In this document: piece by piece, positions 42,282 to 53,631 of the stretch | Position numbering within the stretch: the first letter of the stretch is position 1 | Layout of the letters: each line of letters opens with the position of its first letter | Origin: Brachypodium distachyon | Taxonomy: Eukaryota; Streptophyta; Magnoliopsida; Poales; Poaceae | Direction of reading: 5' to 3' | NCBI RefSeq assembly: GCF_000005505.3 | Contig: NC_016132.3 | Location: forward strand, 20,078,501 to 20,142,500 | Length of the DNA stretch: 64,000 nt | Position numbers and translations under genes: made by a program | The notes under the pieces: generated by a model | What the model was told of the DNA's origin: nothing | What the model saw: the letters and a program-made list of their open reading frames with translations, nothing else | Database searches by the model: none

Positions 42282-45200
42282 ATGGAGAACTATCGGAGGA
42301 GAGGTCCGGTGGTATGCTTCTTGTTCTGGTTCTTGATGGGGTTTGAGCTGTGTGCGTCTCTGAATCATGAAGGTACCGAGTTGTGATTTGAATTGCTTCT
42401 TTCGGTGGGTTTATTGCCCAGCTTTTTGTTTTGACTCTGTTTAGGGTTTTGTTGCTGAATTGCAGGTCTTGTTCTTCTGAGGTTTAAGGATACGATAGAA
42501 GATGATCCATCTCATGCTCTGCTGGATTGGGATGAAGGGAACGCTGGCCCTTGTTCTTGGTTTGGTGTGGAGTGCTCGGATGATGGACGGGTGATTGGCC
42601 TGTAAGTTGTTTTTGCACAGCTAAAGATGGAATGGAACACAAATTTATCATTTCTATATTTGGAAGGAATGGATTGCAATTTAGATTGAATGATGAAATC
42701 TTGCGTTTCGATTTTTGTATTACTTGTATTATGTTATCTTGCATCGATGGGATTTTAATTGTCATTTTCTTTTTCTAAAAGAAGACATATCCTCTGCATT
42801 TAGGGAGCATCATTTTTTGGATTGACAATTTGTTGATCATTCTGATACTAGGAGGTTCTTTTCAAATTCCTATGTGGAGTATCAGCCTTTTGGTTTTTTG
42901 TGACATTGGCATTTTGTTGAACATCCAGTTCCGAGGGCAGTCTGGCATGAGGGTGTTTAGAATAGGTTGTGCATTTTATGCAGCTATTTTGCTCCATGGT
43001 AAATTAGCATTGTTTCTAATGCTTGATTTTTCCGGTGTCTCCCTGTGCACTGATTGATCATATCTATGTTGATGTTTTGCCCTAAACTTCTCTTTGCAAT
43101 TGCTGTAGGAACTTAGCAAATCTTGGTCTAAAGGGTGTGTTACCTCCGGAGATTGGACAGCTTACACATATGCATTCTCTGTAAGCATATTTTGTACTTA
43201 CTTCAGTGACATGTTTTATCAACACTATGTTTTTCACAATATTACACGTTTCACACTTTTACCAGTGTTATATTTCATAATTCTGGAACTACAACTGAAT
43301 CAGCATACTTTTTGTGCTGTGGTCAATGCTTGGCAGTAAAACTGAAACTGTGTATCATGTATGATAATTTTTTCAAGGGCATATGACCTTATCCTTTGAG
43401 CTTTCAATTCAGGCAGATCATTAGCATGCTGCATATTCTTTCTTGGCATCTAGTCGATACAAGACATGCGTTTCTCCTTGAATCTAGGGAAGTTTTGGGA
43501 ATATGTTAGTGATAACGGTTGGAATTAGAATAGTTCATCAGATGCTAAGTTGTTGTTTTCTCCATTCTTATTCTAATTATTTTCTGGGAACTGTTCTTAT
43601 TTTAATTAACCAGTAAGAGCACTTCAGTTACAAATCAGTAAGTGAAGACAGTCCGTGGCCACAGAAATCTGCATTGATCTAATTCATTTCTACGATTGTT
43701 TGATGGAAAACAATCTCCACACCAACACCCACTAACATACAATCCTTGGCCATGCTTGTTCTCCATTGCATAGAGCTATCTGAGTTACGAACTGAATTAA
43801 CGTCTTCCACTCATTAGTGGAATCAGCTATCTTGTTGGTACGTATACCTGTTCAGGCATTCACCGAATAGCATCTTATATGTCTTCATATTTTGATTTTG
43901 TATATGCTATGGACTTGTATTACTTGCAAGATGGTGTTCCTCCTTCAGAATATTTTGATTTTAATTTCTTCCATCCATACAGCATCCTGCACAAGAACTC
44001 TTTCTACGGTATCATCCCTACAGAGATAGGAGATTTATGGGACTTGCAGGTTTTAGATCTGGGGTACAATAACTTCCATGGACCAATTCCACCAGAGCTT
44101 TTCTCCCTAGAATTTCTGTGCGTGAGAACTCCAAAACATTTTTTTTTCATGTCAGTTTAACTTTGCAACTAGACCTAACTTTACAACTTGAACTGCAGCT
44201 TTCTTAAAGGAAACAGATTTTCTGGTGGTTTACCACTTGAATTAAATGAGCTCATCAGTCACTGCGAGTCCCAGGTTCATCAAGGCAGGACTCCATCAAA
44301 TAGGATGCCCACTGCAAGGTTTGTCTAAGGTGCATCTGCCTCATATCTGAGTATTAAACTTGTGATTCGTGCAAGGCTTGGATTCAAATTTAAATGAAAC
44401 AGGGGCTGAAAGACACACCCTGATTCTATTGCATGATGTCAGTGATATCTGAAATGGCTTGAATTATGTATTTCAACCTAAGTACAGAGAAATTTAAACT
44501 GCTTAAAAATCTGTTCCTCGACAAAAATGGTAAAATATATACCAATCTTCCTTAGCAAGTCTAAGGTTGCTGCCTCTATGCTACAAATGGATGGGTGGCT
44601 TGTTGAGTGCTTCTTTTACTTGAACACCAATAAGGCAATAAGTATGAAGACTGCTGTAAATATTTTGTGATTGTAATAATTCTGTAACACATCTATGGAG
44701 TTCTGTTTATTGTATGGCATGAGGCACCGACTTATTTCCTAAGGATACTTGTGTTTTTAGTCCATGACTAGTTTTGTGCCCGTGCTTTCTACGGAATCCT
44801 CAAGAAAAAAAATTCAACTGAAGACAACATGATAGTCAGCTTATGAACCAATGACATAAAGCCTGATGACAAGTTTTGCTGAATTTGAACTCTAAACCCA
44901 AACTCATGGAGATTGGAGAGCAAATTCAGTACTAGAGATTATGTAAGGGAGGATTATGACTTGAAGTTTCAACTCATGAGTTCTTATAATCTACATGTCA
45001 GGGGTGACAAGAGAAGGGTTAGAAAAAGTGAATTGACGACCACCAACTCCAAACTTTATAAGTAGGAAAGATGAAAATGTGATTGAATATGTTTTGTTAA
45101 GATTATCTAGGACTTGAAGATTTTACTGCTTCCTTTTTAGGAATAAATTTCACAGCAAACTTGATTGTTTGTTCTCCTAATATTCAGTTATTCGCCATGT

Positions 45201-46889
45201 AGGAGTAAGGAGAATGCTACAATCAGAAGAATTCTAGCAAGCAAACAAGAACTTTCTCTGAAGGATGAGATGCTTGGTGCTGAAACTTCTGTACTAGAAC
45301 CATCAGATGGGAACCCTTTTTTCTCAGTCAAAGATCCTCCCCAGAATCCAACACCACCAGTTTCGCATCCCAAGCATGCCCTTGCTCCACCAAATTCTCC
45401 ACTGGCGCCACCTCCTTCTGAACCTGTCACCTCCCCTGCCCATACTGTATCTCCCAACAAAGACCACATGTCAAGTAAAGAGAGCAAGAACAAGAAGCGC
45501 AGCTCTTCAAAAATATATGCATTCATAGGAGCAGCAATTTGTTTTGCGGTTGTAACCTTGTCAGCGGCAATATTTTTTTGCTACCGCCGCAGGAAGACTA
45601 GCATTGTTGTGCCCTTGTCTCCAACTGGAAGTAGCAGGCAATTACAGGCCAGTAACCTGGAAGGTTGGTTTCTGTGCTTATGGATTTTCTTTTTGTTTGC
45701 TTATTTTATTAAGTCTTTGGTAAATTGCATTTCTATGAGTTTGGCTTATTTACAATATTGTGTTTCTTTTGATGCAACCATCAAATTTAAGAGTCAAACT
45801 TCTAACTCGTGTTTTGCAGGCATAACTTCATTCAGACGGTCAGAACTCGAAACAGCCTGTGAAGGTTTCAGCAATGTAATTGGTACACTACCTGGATGTA
45901 CACTGTATAAAGGAACTCTTCCATGTGGAGCAGAAATAGCTGTTGTGTCTACATTGATAAAATATTCCTACAGGTGGTCTCCTATAGCTGAAGCAGAATT
46001 CAAGAATAAGGTATCTAACTGTTTTTTCTGTTTGATTATGTTTCCACACTGTAAAATTGTGAGTTTCTAACATGCATAAAATGTGGTGTTCTAGGTTGAA
46101 GTCTTGTCACAAGTGAACCATAAGAATTTCGTGAACCTTTTGGGTTACTGTAAAGAAGAAGAACCATTTACTCGGATGATGGTGTTTGAGTATGTTCCAA
46201 ATGGATCACTATTTGAACACTTGCATGGTAACAACTCCATAGTTTATTTTGTTACTCTTCTCGCCAAGATGACTCATGGTACTAGCAGTTATTCTTAATT
46301 AACATTGAAACAATTCTTTGCAGTTAAAGAGGCTGAGCAATTGAATTGGCAGTCACGCCTAAGGATAGCGATGGGAGTAATATACTGTCTGAACCACATG
46401 CACCAGCAGAACCCTCCTGTAATCCTAAGAAATCTGAACTCTTCATGCATATACCTGACTGAAGACAACGCTGCAAAGGTTTCAGACATCAGTTTTGGCG
46501 GCAACAAGAAAGAAGACGAAGATGAGTTCAACGCCTCCGATGAGTGCACCACAGTGTATAAGTTTGCTTTGCTTCTGCTCGAGTCCATCTCTGGAAGGCG
46601 TCCATTTTCTGATGATAGCGGCCTCCTAATTCTATGGGCGCACCGGTACCTCACCGGCGAAAAGCCCTTGATGGGTATGGTCGACTCAACACTCAAAGCA
46701 GTCCCTGAGGAGCATGTCAGAGCACTCACAGAGCTGATAATATGGTGCATAAGTGATTACCCCAGGCAGAGGCCGACACTGGCGGCGGTAACCAGAAGGA
46801 TGCAAGAGATCACTGGGTTTTCGCAAGATCAAGTAATCCCAAGGAATAGTGCATTGTGGTGGGCTGAACTTGAAATCATCACGGCATAG
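42282..46889 (+). CDS. LRR receptor-like pseudokinase, MRH1/MDIS type
   Basis: Nine exons by splice motifs: 42282-42372, 42466-42601, 43109-43180, 43983-44117, 44199-44318, 45203-45663, 45820-46010, 46095-46227 and 46324-46889; they join in phase to 634 residues. Order: signal peptide (VVCFLFWFLMGFELCASL), LRRNT_2-like WxxxxxxxCSWFGVEC, about three leucine-rich repeats, a Pro-rich segment, one membrane helix (IYAFIGAAICFAVVTLSAAI) followed by RRRK, then a kinase-like domain. The catalytic loop reads VILRNLNSS instead of HRDxxxxN and the DFG position reads SDISFG, so phosphotransfer is unlikely. This matches the plant MRH1/MALE DISCOVERER family at the plasma membrane (root hairs, pollen tube reception in Arabidopsis). 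ATG 42282 is chosen because the signal peptide follows directly. The intron 44319-45202 carries a small Helitron. Confidence 0.9.
44768..45071 (-). mobile_element. Mini-Helitron (304 bp) in receptor-kinase intron
   Basis: Minus strand: starts TCTTTCCTACTTATAAAGTT at 45071 and ends GGGCACAAAACTAG at 44768, with the hairpin CCGTAGAAAGCACGG before it. Host A (44767) and T (45072). Its 3' end resembles those at 32040 and 62229. Confidence 0.82.
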
Positions 46890-47269
46890 AGAAATATACG
46901 AGTCACTGTGCAAACAGTCTTGCGGCAATTCTGCGATACTGTTCATTTGATGAAAGGAAAAAAAAATGTACAGTTCGGTGTTCTTAGGGCAGGGCTTGCT
47001 GTACATATATGCCTGCGGTAGAAACGTTATTCTTTCATTCTTTATTAGTAGATCCTTTTTGTTTGTTTTTTGGATTTTCACTAGTAAATCCTGGAAAGCT
47101 TGTAGAGTGCAAAGATATGCCAAACAAACAGTGGACAAACTGAACAGGTATATGTTCACAGCGTCCCAAGTTTGAAAAGATTTGTTTTGAGCAGTTGAGA
47201 GAACATAAATCTATGCAAACAGCATCAGCATATATGTGCAGTTTTTGGCTGGCTCTCGCGTCGATCACA
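46890..47269. other. Convergent intergenic gap
   Basis: The 3' ends of the receptor-kinase gene (plus) and the DUF688 gene (minus) face each other here. Mostly AT-rich UTR-like sequence with no gene. Confidence 0.5.
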
Positions 47270-48616
47270 TCACCTCCTGTTATTCACAGCATTGCTCCCG
47301 CGCGCATGGCTAAGCCACGACTCTGACGGCGGCTTCAGCTGCGGCATCCTCCCCGACGTCGACCCCAGCGTCGAAGCGGCCGGCTTGCCGCTCCTTCTCT
47401 CCCTGCCGATCCTCGGGCTGCTGCCTCCATTGTCCGTCGCCGAGCGCGCCAGCCTGCTCAGCGCCTTCCTGGCATCGGCGCAGTACCGCTTGCTCGTTCC
47501 GAGAATGGACATGCCCAGCCCGGATCCGGCACTCGCGCTCGACCACTCCTTGCCACTGCCGCTCTTCTCCTCGTACCAGTGCGACATCCTGCCGCTGCCG
47601 ATGCCGTTCCGTAGCCTGCTCTCCTTCACCAGGACGTCGCCTAGCGTGGTGCTCCGGCGTGGAGGGGAGGCCACCGCGTCGGCCCGTGGCGTCCGGACGG
47701 GACGTGGCGGGGCCGGGCTCCTCGGGAACCCGCAGAGCACCACCGGCTTGACGCTCCAGGGGAAGAGCACCAGGAACCCGCACGCCCTCGGGCTCGGAGC
47801 CGGAGACGTCTGATCATCGCCTCGCGCTTCTTCTTCTTCGAGACGCCACGCGTGCTGCGTCAAGTGGTCTGCGTCCTGGTAATTCTGCTCCCGCCGGAGA
47901 GAGGGGAGCGTGTGCGTCTCGCGCCAGGCCGCGGCGGGCGCCTCCGCCTCGTCTTCGTGCTTGGAGCAGCGCGGCGCGGCTCGGCGGCGGCGTGGGGATT
48001 TCTTGGCGCGTTTCTTCTCGGTGGACGTCGTGGCGATGGCGTTGGCGGCGGGGAGGAACCGGTCCATGATGAAGCTCGACAGGCGCCGCGACGCGCCGCC
48101 GCGGCCGTCGATGGAGCTCAGGCGGGCCGACAGCGCTGCGAGCCTGTCGGACGACGAGATCCTGTCCAGCGCGTCGGAAAAGGTGTCGTCGTCATCGCCG
48201 CCGGCGCTGCTCGTCGCGTCAGTGGTGGTGTGGCCATGGTAGGACGCCCGGGTGGCGTAGTGCCACGGGGTGCCCATGCCGATGCCGGTGCCGTGGCCCC
48301 GCCCCGGCGGTGGCCGAGGAGGGGGCATCACGTCCCGTCCCAGCGGCATCCCGTTCCCGCCGTACGCGACCTTGGGCACGCCCGGGGAGCTCTCCCACGA
48401 GAAAGGCACGTACGTCCGCTGCGGCGACGACGCGCCGGCGCTGGCGCCGCGCACGCTGCGAGGCGTGTCCGCCGCCGACCCGCAGCACGAGCGGCGCGGC
48501 GTGGGGAGCGGCGAGTCGAGCAGCTGCGCCACGACGTGCCCGTCGCTCGCCTTGCGCCGCCGCACTTGCTGCGGACGCTCCCCGGAGGACGAGCTCCTGG
48601 CCGTCACGATCTCCAT
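47270..48616 (-). CDS. DUF688 family protein, function unknown
   Basis: Intronless, 448 codons, GC-rich. Features of plant DUF688 proteins: an N-terminal basic Ser-rich segment, a YVPFSWESSPGVPK block (about residues 68-81) that matches the family signature of an aromatic-rich motif followed by PG.PK, Asp/Ser-rich middle, an Arg/Lys stretch (KKRAKKSPRRRRAAPR) likely to act as nuclear localisation signal, and a C-terminal ACGFLVLFPWSVKPVVLCGF block. It is probably intrinsically disordered and soluble. The start is the first ATG after the TATA box at 48884-48879; further upstream an overlapping frame continues in another phase and is a shadow. No catalytic domain is visible. Confidence 0.85.
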   Translation of the reverse strand: MEIVTARSSSSGERPQQVRRRKASDGHVVAQLLDSPLPTPRRSCCGSAADTPRSVRGASAGASSPQRTYVPFSWESSPGVPKVAYGGNGMPLGRDVMPPPRPPPGRGHGTGIGMGTPWHYATRASYHGHTTTDATSSAGGDDDDTFSDALDRISSSDRLAALSARLSSIDGRGGASRRLSSFIMDRFLPAANAIATTSTEKKRAKKSPRRRRAAPRCSKHEDEAEAPAAAWRETHTLPSLRREQNYQDADHLTQHAWRLEEEEARGDDQTSPAPSPRACGFLVLFPWSVKPVVLCGFPRSPAPPRPVRTPRADAVASPPRRSTTLGDVLVKESRLRNGIGSGRMSHWYEEKSGSGKEWSSASAGSGLGMSILGTSKRYCADARKALSRLARSATDNGGSSPRIGRERRSGKPAASTLGSTSGRMPQLKPPSESWLSHARGSNAVNNRR

Positions 48617-50441
48617 GTATGCTGGCGACCGGCCGCGAGCCAGTCCGCCGGGTCTTTGTGTATGCGGCGCCGTTGCCTACGCAAGTAAGGCAACTCGCGC
48701 TGCGTCGCGACAGTGTCATGCACTGGCGTGACGCATCAAGCGTATAAAAGGCCGCGTGGACGTGGTGAGGTGGTTGAGGCTTTGGGCATTGGTGCGAACG
48801 CGTACCAGCAAAGGCGACGCTAGTGGTTGAGCGTTGGTTCGGCCGGCGTGCTGGAGCTCTCGGCTTCCCGTGATGCTGTTTATAGGCCTCAATGGAGGTT
48901 GCACAAAGGAAACGCAGCCGCTTCTGGTGGAACGGGCCGGTGACACTTTCTTTCCTGTCTGTTTGTGCAGGATGAACCAATCTTATCAGTTTTGGTCATG
49001 GTGCCGAATCTAAGTTCAAACAAGTCGAGGTAGGGAGAGCATAGAAGCAAAACATGAGATTTGATTGCCTCGGCACACCTTGCGAGTTGCAAAACGTACA
49101 CTTCATGTATACAATTTGCAAAAAATATTTGTACCCGAAAGAAAAATAATTAGTAACAGCTTGTCCCGTGTTGTTTGAAGCTCCGGATTGGATTGTTCTA
49201 TGCAGATTCGGGCTCGAGGGGCGGAGGTTTCTCTGTGCATGTGTGTAGATGCAGATCAGAAAACGCACGAGATCTACCCCACGAGACAGTTTAATTAGTC
49301 AGTGGTCAGTCACAGAGGCTGACCGTTCTAACGGTAGCACCGGGCCACTGCACACTGATCTGCACAACTGAACGGCATCGATACGGTATTGTTTTTTTCC
49401 TGAAGTTACTAGGATGCTACTAGAAGCCTTTCTCAGGAGCACCGTTCGGACAGAAGAACAGTGCTGTACGGAGTAGTACTAGCCAGCCACTAATCGTGTT
49501 TTTTAAGTTGCGGCTGATCTGATTAAGCCATATAAAAACACTGTCTCAGCCGGGTGGGTTCTGGAGAATCTCAGCCATGCCGGCCGGTGCTCGCCACTGA
49601 CGTTAGCATCTGATCTTGGGGCTTTCAGATCCTGCATCGCAAGAAAGGGTGTATATATACACAATGGTTTCTCTTTGCAATGTCAAACAGGATGTTTACT
49701 GACTTGAAAAAAGCTTTACTTTTGCCTAATTAAAGTACTCCGTCTGATCATCTCTTACCGGATGTCATCTCTTATCCACATGTCTTACCGGTTTAGTACT
49801 CAACTTTGTATAACGATCGATGTTCTATTGTAATCTCTTACAACTTTATTATGGAGAGTATAATTCATTGTATAACGATGTTCTATTGTAATCTCTAAAT
49901 AACATGAAGGGTGAAGACGAGCTTATCATCTTAACTAGCGTACATGCCCTAGGGTGAATTCACGATCCTTTTATCCGTCAAACCGGTTAAATCCAACATT
50001 CTCTTTTCCATCAAACCGGCTAAATCCAATATCCAAATCAAACCGGCTAAATCCAGTATAATGTACATCCCGTTTTAATTATGCACAAATGCCAGTAGTA
50101 TATACCCCATCAATTATAGAATTATTTGTACAATTTCTCTCACCTCTATTTTTTCATATACATTGGCGGTTGCTATGAGTACTACGTTTTTTGGCAGAAA
50201 GAAAGTTTACAACTCCAACTAACATGCGGGTATGGGCCAGAAAACGGCTTACCAAGCTGGGCTCTGTTGCACGAGTTTTTTTACAGAAGGCTTTGCGCTA
50301 ACTTTAAATGGGCTTTTACTGCGCCGGCCTGCTAAACCGGGATGCGCGACGCGAGCATTCGCATCGCGACAGCATTTGCCTGCTTGGTAAGCACGAAAGA
50401 CTTCCCTGAAACACCGAACAACTCTTTCCCCAAACCCCACC
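48617..50441. promoter_or_regulatory. Bidirectional promoter interval (DUF688 / SAM50)
   Basis: The genes diverge from here. A TATAAA for DUF688 is at 48884-48879 (minus strand). Near SAM50, three TGGGC(C/T) motifs occur on the plus strand at 50233-50238, 50258-50263 and 50309-50314. Repeats: a 28-32 bp duplication at 49807-49838 and 49869-49896, and three copies of TCAAACCGG(C/T)TAAATCCA at about 49978, 50010 and 50038. Confidence 0.55.
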
Positions 50442-53400
50442 ATGGCCGCCGCCGCCGCCGACCCTGATTCCGCCGCCGACCAAAACCCTAATACCCCTAA
50501 CACCGGAACCCACGTGCCGGAACCCTGGGTCGAATCCGATGAACTTGCTGAGGAGGAGTACGACGAGGAGGAGGAGGAGCTGGACGGGCCGGCGGCCGCA
50601 GCTGTCGAGCGGGAGAAGGTGCAGTCCGTATTCCGGAGGCTCTCATCGGACCCTGTGGAAATCCGTGTCCACGACGTCATCATCAAGGGCAACAGAAAAA
50701 CGCGGGAGGAGCTCATCGAGGCGGAGGTCGCCGAACTCCTCCGCGCCGCTGTCACTGTGCAGGACCTGCTGCGCGCCGCGACCATCGCTAGCGCGCGGCT
50801 GCGCGGGCTCGATGTGTTCGACGCCGTCAATATCACGCTCGATGCGGGCCCACCCGAGCTGCCCGGCACCACCAATGTCGTCGTCGAAGTCGTCGAGGCC
50901 GCCAATCCCGTCTCAGGAACCGCCGGTGTCTACTCCAAGCCCGAGGTGCGCTCTCCATTTGGTTCGATTTGTGGCGATTGCATTGTATTATCTGATTGCT
51001 TGTAGCTAGAGAGTTGGAGCAACACTCGTTGATAGATGGGGCCTCGATTGAGATCTAGATTCGTAGTTACTAGCTACCACAATTTTCCTGGAATTGTAGT
51101 TTACTTATGCTTATTTGTATGACTTATCATTTATCACGAGTTCCTGCTTCTGGACACACATCACTAATGGAGATTGTACCCCTCTACTGTAATGCAGTCC
51201 AATTACCGAAGAACTGTGTAATAAATGAACTAGATAAGTAAATTTCCAGGGGGGCATGGAGAAAAGATTCATCTAAAACCCTGCTTGGAATGTTGTTGTT
51301 TTTGTGGGAGAGGCTGGTATTTAGTTTAACTCCCCCAAAAGTCGAACTAAAACGAGCCCACCCACCAAAAATACAACAATCCAAGCAGGCCCTAAGGATT
51401 CAGCTAAGCACATTGGCAAGACAGTAACACTAGGCTGCTTAACTCAGCTGGGTGCTCTAAGTTAACTATGATGCTGCCATTGTACTTAAATTTATTAGTA
51501 AATTTCATTTAATGCTGCATGGTATACTTGCAAAAGTGAAGAAAAGGAAACAAGGGCTCTTTAAGAAAGGAGGAAGACTTGGGACACTTCATAACAAATA
51601 ATGTACAATTCTACATCTGATGCCTTGGACAATTTTCTTAGCTGATGATCTGAATTCGTTAGAGCCGATTTGATTCGTAGAATGAAACAATGAAAAAGCA
51701 TGGAGATACAGACCTAATGGTATGGACCTGATATTGATATGGCCTACATCTCCAACTATATGTCATGGAATTTTCCCGAGTCAAGCTGTGAGTTTACTTG
51801 TTGGAATTCAACATGCAACTGGCACACTTATATGTTGACGTACCAGCTGTCATGAAAATGTTGTCTTTCTCTTGTTTGCTTGCTCTTCTGCACATTCTAC
51901 TAGTGTTTTACCAGTTTTTGTTTTGTGATACTCAAGAAAGAACTGCAATTGCTGAGGTTCAGCATATGTTTCACTTTGCTTCAAGCAACATAAAATGTGA
52001 TTGTGATTTTTTCTGAGGGATATTTCAACTCATACTGTCCTGTATTTTGTTCAAATATACTTTTATTGAGAAGTACTTAACTCATTTTGTTTCATTGGTA
52101 ACTTTATCCTGTACTGAGTACCAATACTTAGTGCAAGCATAAATTTGTAGGTCGTAATGTGTATTGAACCTAGACTACCGTCTACCGGCAGCATAAGAGC
52201 AGAAAACATCACTATTAGGATTACTGCATATCACATGCTAATCAGCTACGCTAACCATTTGAGAGGTTTTGAAATCTGATGTGTGGTTGTGTATTCATCA
52301 CATTTGTAGGCACGGTCTTGGTCACTGGAAGGGTCGCTTAAATTGAAGAACCTGGCTGGCTACGGGGACCTGTGGGATGCATCAGTTGCATATGGTTGGG
52401 ACCAAACATCAGAACTTGGCATTGGAGTCAGGCTACCAAGATTTAAATCAATATCAACACCCTTGATGGCTCGGGCATCATTGTTGTCACAAGATTGGCT
52501 GAAGTTTTCATCATACAAGGAGCGCCTGCTTGGTCTTTCATTTGGTTTGGTTTCAACCATGCACCATGACTTGTCTTATAACCTTATGTGGCGGACCTTA
52601 ACTGATCCAACACATGGCGCATCAAAGTCCATAAGAAGACAGTTAGGGCATAACTTCCTATCTGCATTGAAATATACATACAAGATTGATCGAAGGGACT
52701 CACATCTCAGGCCCACACAAGGATATGCGTTTCTCTCGACCTCTCAAGTTGGTGGTCTTTGGGATAACAAAGGATTAAGATTTTTCCGTCAGGTCCTATT
52801 CAGCTTCCTATGTTCCCTTTTTCATGATTTCTGTTGCTCTAATCCTTTATTTGGTTTTTCTCTCCTCTTTTTGCTCGTTCCTCAAATGATAGAGAAGTAT
52901 CCTTGTCACCTCTATTCTCTTACGATATTACTTTGCTTCAGGAGTTCGATGTACGCTGTGCCGTGCCTTTTGGATTCTATAATGCTGCTCTCAATGTTGG
53001 CCTGGGAGCGGGTGTCATTCTTCCACTAGGAAGAGGATTTATGAATTCTTCTTCACCTGTGACTGATAGATTCAACCTTGGAGGTCATTCTTCTCCAGTT
53101 TGCAGCTTGGGTGGAATATCATCCTTATTGGGTTTTAGAACAAGAGGAGTTGGTCCAACAGAACCTCGAAGGCTTGTCCCCAGCGCATCTGAAAATGACT
53201 CTGCTCTTCCAGGGAGGGATTACTTAGGTGGTGATCTTGCTGTTTCTGCCTTTGCTGACCTTTCTTTCGATCTGCCTCTGAAGTTATTTAGAGATGCTGG
53301 AATACATGGTCATGCATTTCTCACTGCTGGGAACCTTGCGAAATTATCGGAGAATGAGTACAAGAACTTTTCATTTGCTGAATTCCAGCGCACATTTAGG

Positions 53401-53631
53401 AGCTCTGCTGGCGTTGGCATAATCTTACCTACTAAACTTTTCCGGGTGGAGGTATATTTCAATTGCATTTTCGATTCCCTTTGCCAAATTGCAGACCATG
53501 CATACCTGCTTCGTGGCTAACCAATTTATTTTGCTGCATTTATTCAGGTGAACTACTGTTATATTCTGAAGCAATCTGAGCATGATTGTGGAAAGACTGG
53601 AATTCAGTTCAGCTTCTCCTCGCCCTTGTAG
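50442..53631 (+). CDS. SAM50: SAM50/Omp85 outer-membrane beta-barrel assembly protein
   Basis: Exons 50442-50945, 52310-52792, 52942-53451 and 53548-53631 join in phase to 526 residues. The acidic, disordered N-terminus is followed by one POTRA domain (about 75-165: VEIRVHDVIIKGNRKTREEL ... VNITLDAG), then a C-terminal 16-strand Omp85 barrel starting near ARSWSLEGSLKLKNLAGYGD, with IRLP/VRLPRF and the DRFNLGGHSS lid-loop-like motif and final strand IQFSFSSPL. It inserts beta-barrel proteins such as TOM40 and VDAC into the outer mitochondrial membrane. One POTRA and the length fit SAM50 better than chloroplast TOC75 (three POTRA) or OEP80. It is the clearest single-copy housekeeping gene here. 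Weak points: the intron after 50945 is about 1.36 kb with no evident cargo. Confidence 0.92.

Noticed and set aside
47852..48747. Long plus-strand open frames opposite the DUF688 gene
   Set aside because: They are Arg/Ala/Gly-rich shadows of a GC-rich minus-strand coding sequence and have no domain of their own.
48745..48753. TATAAAAG as a plus-strand promoter
   Set aside because: No plus-strand gene follows; the DUF688 gene is on the minus strand and has its own TATAAA at 48884-48879.
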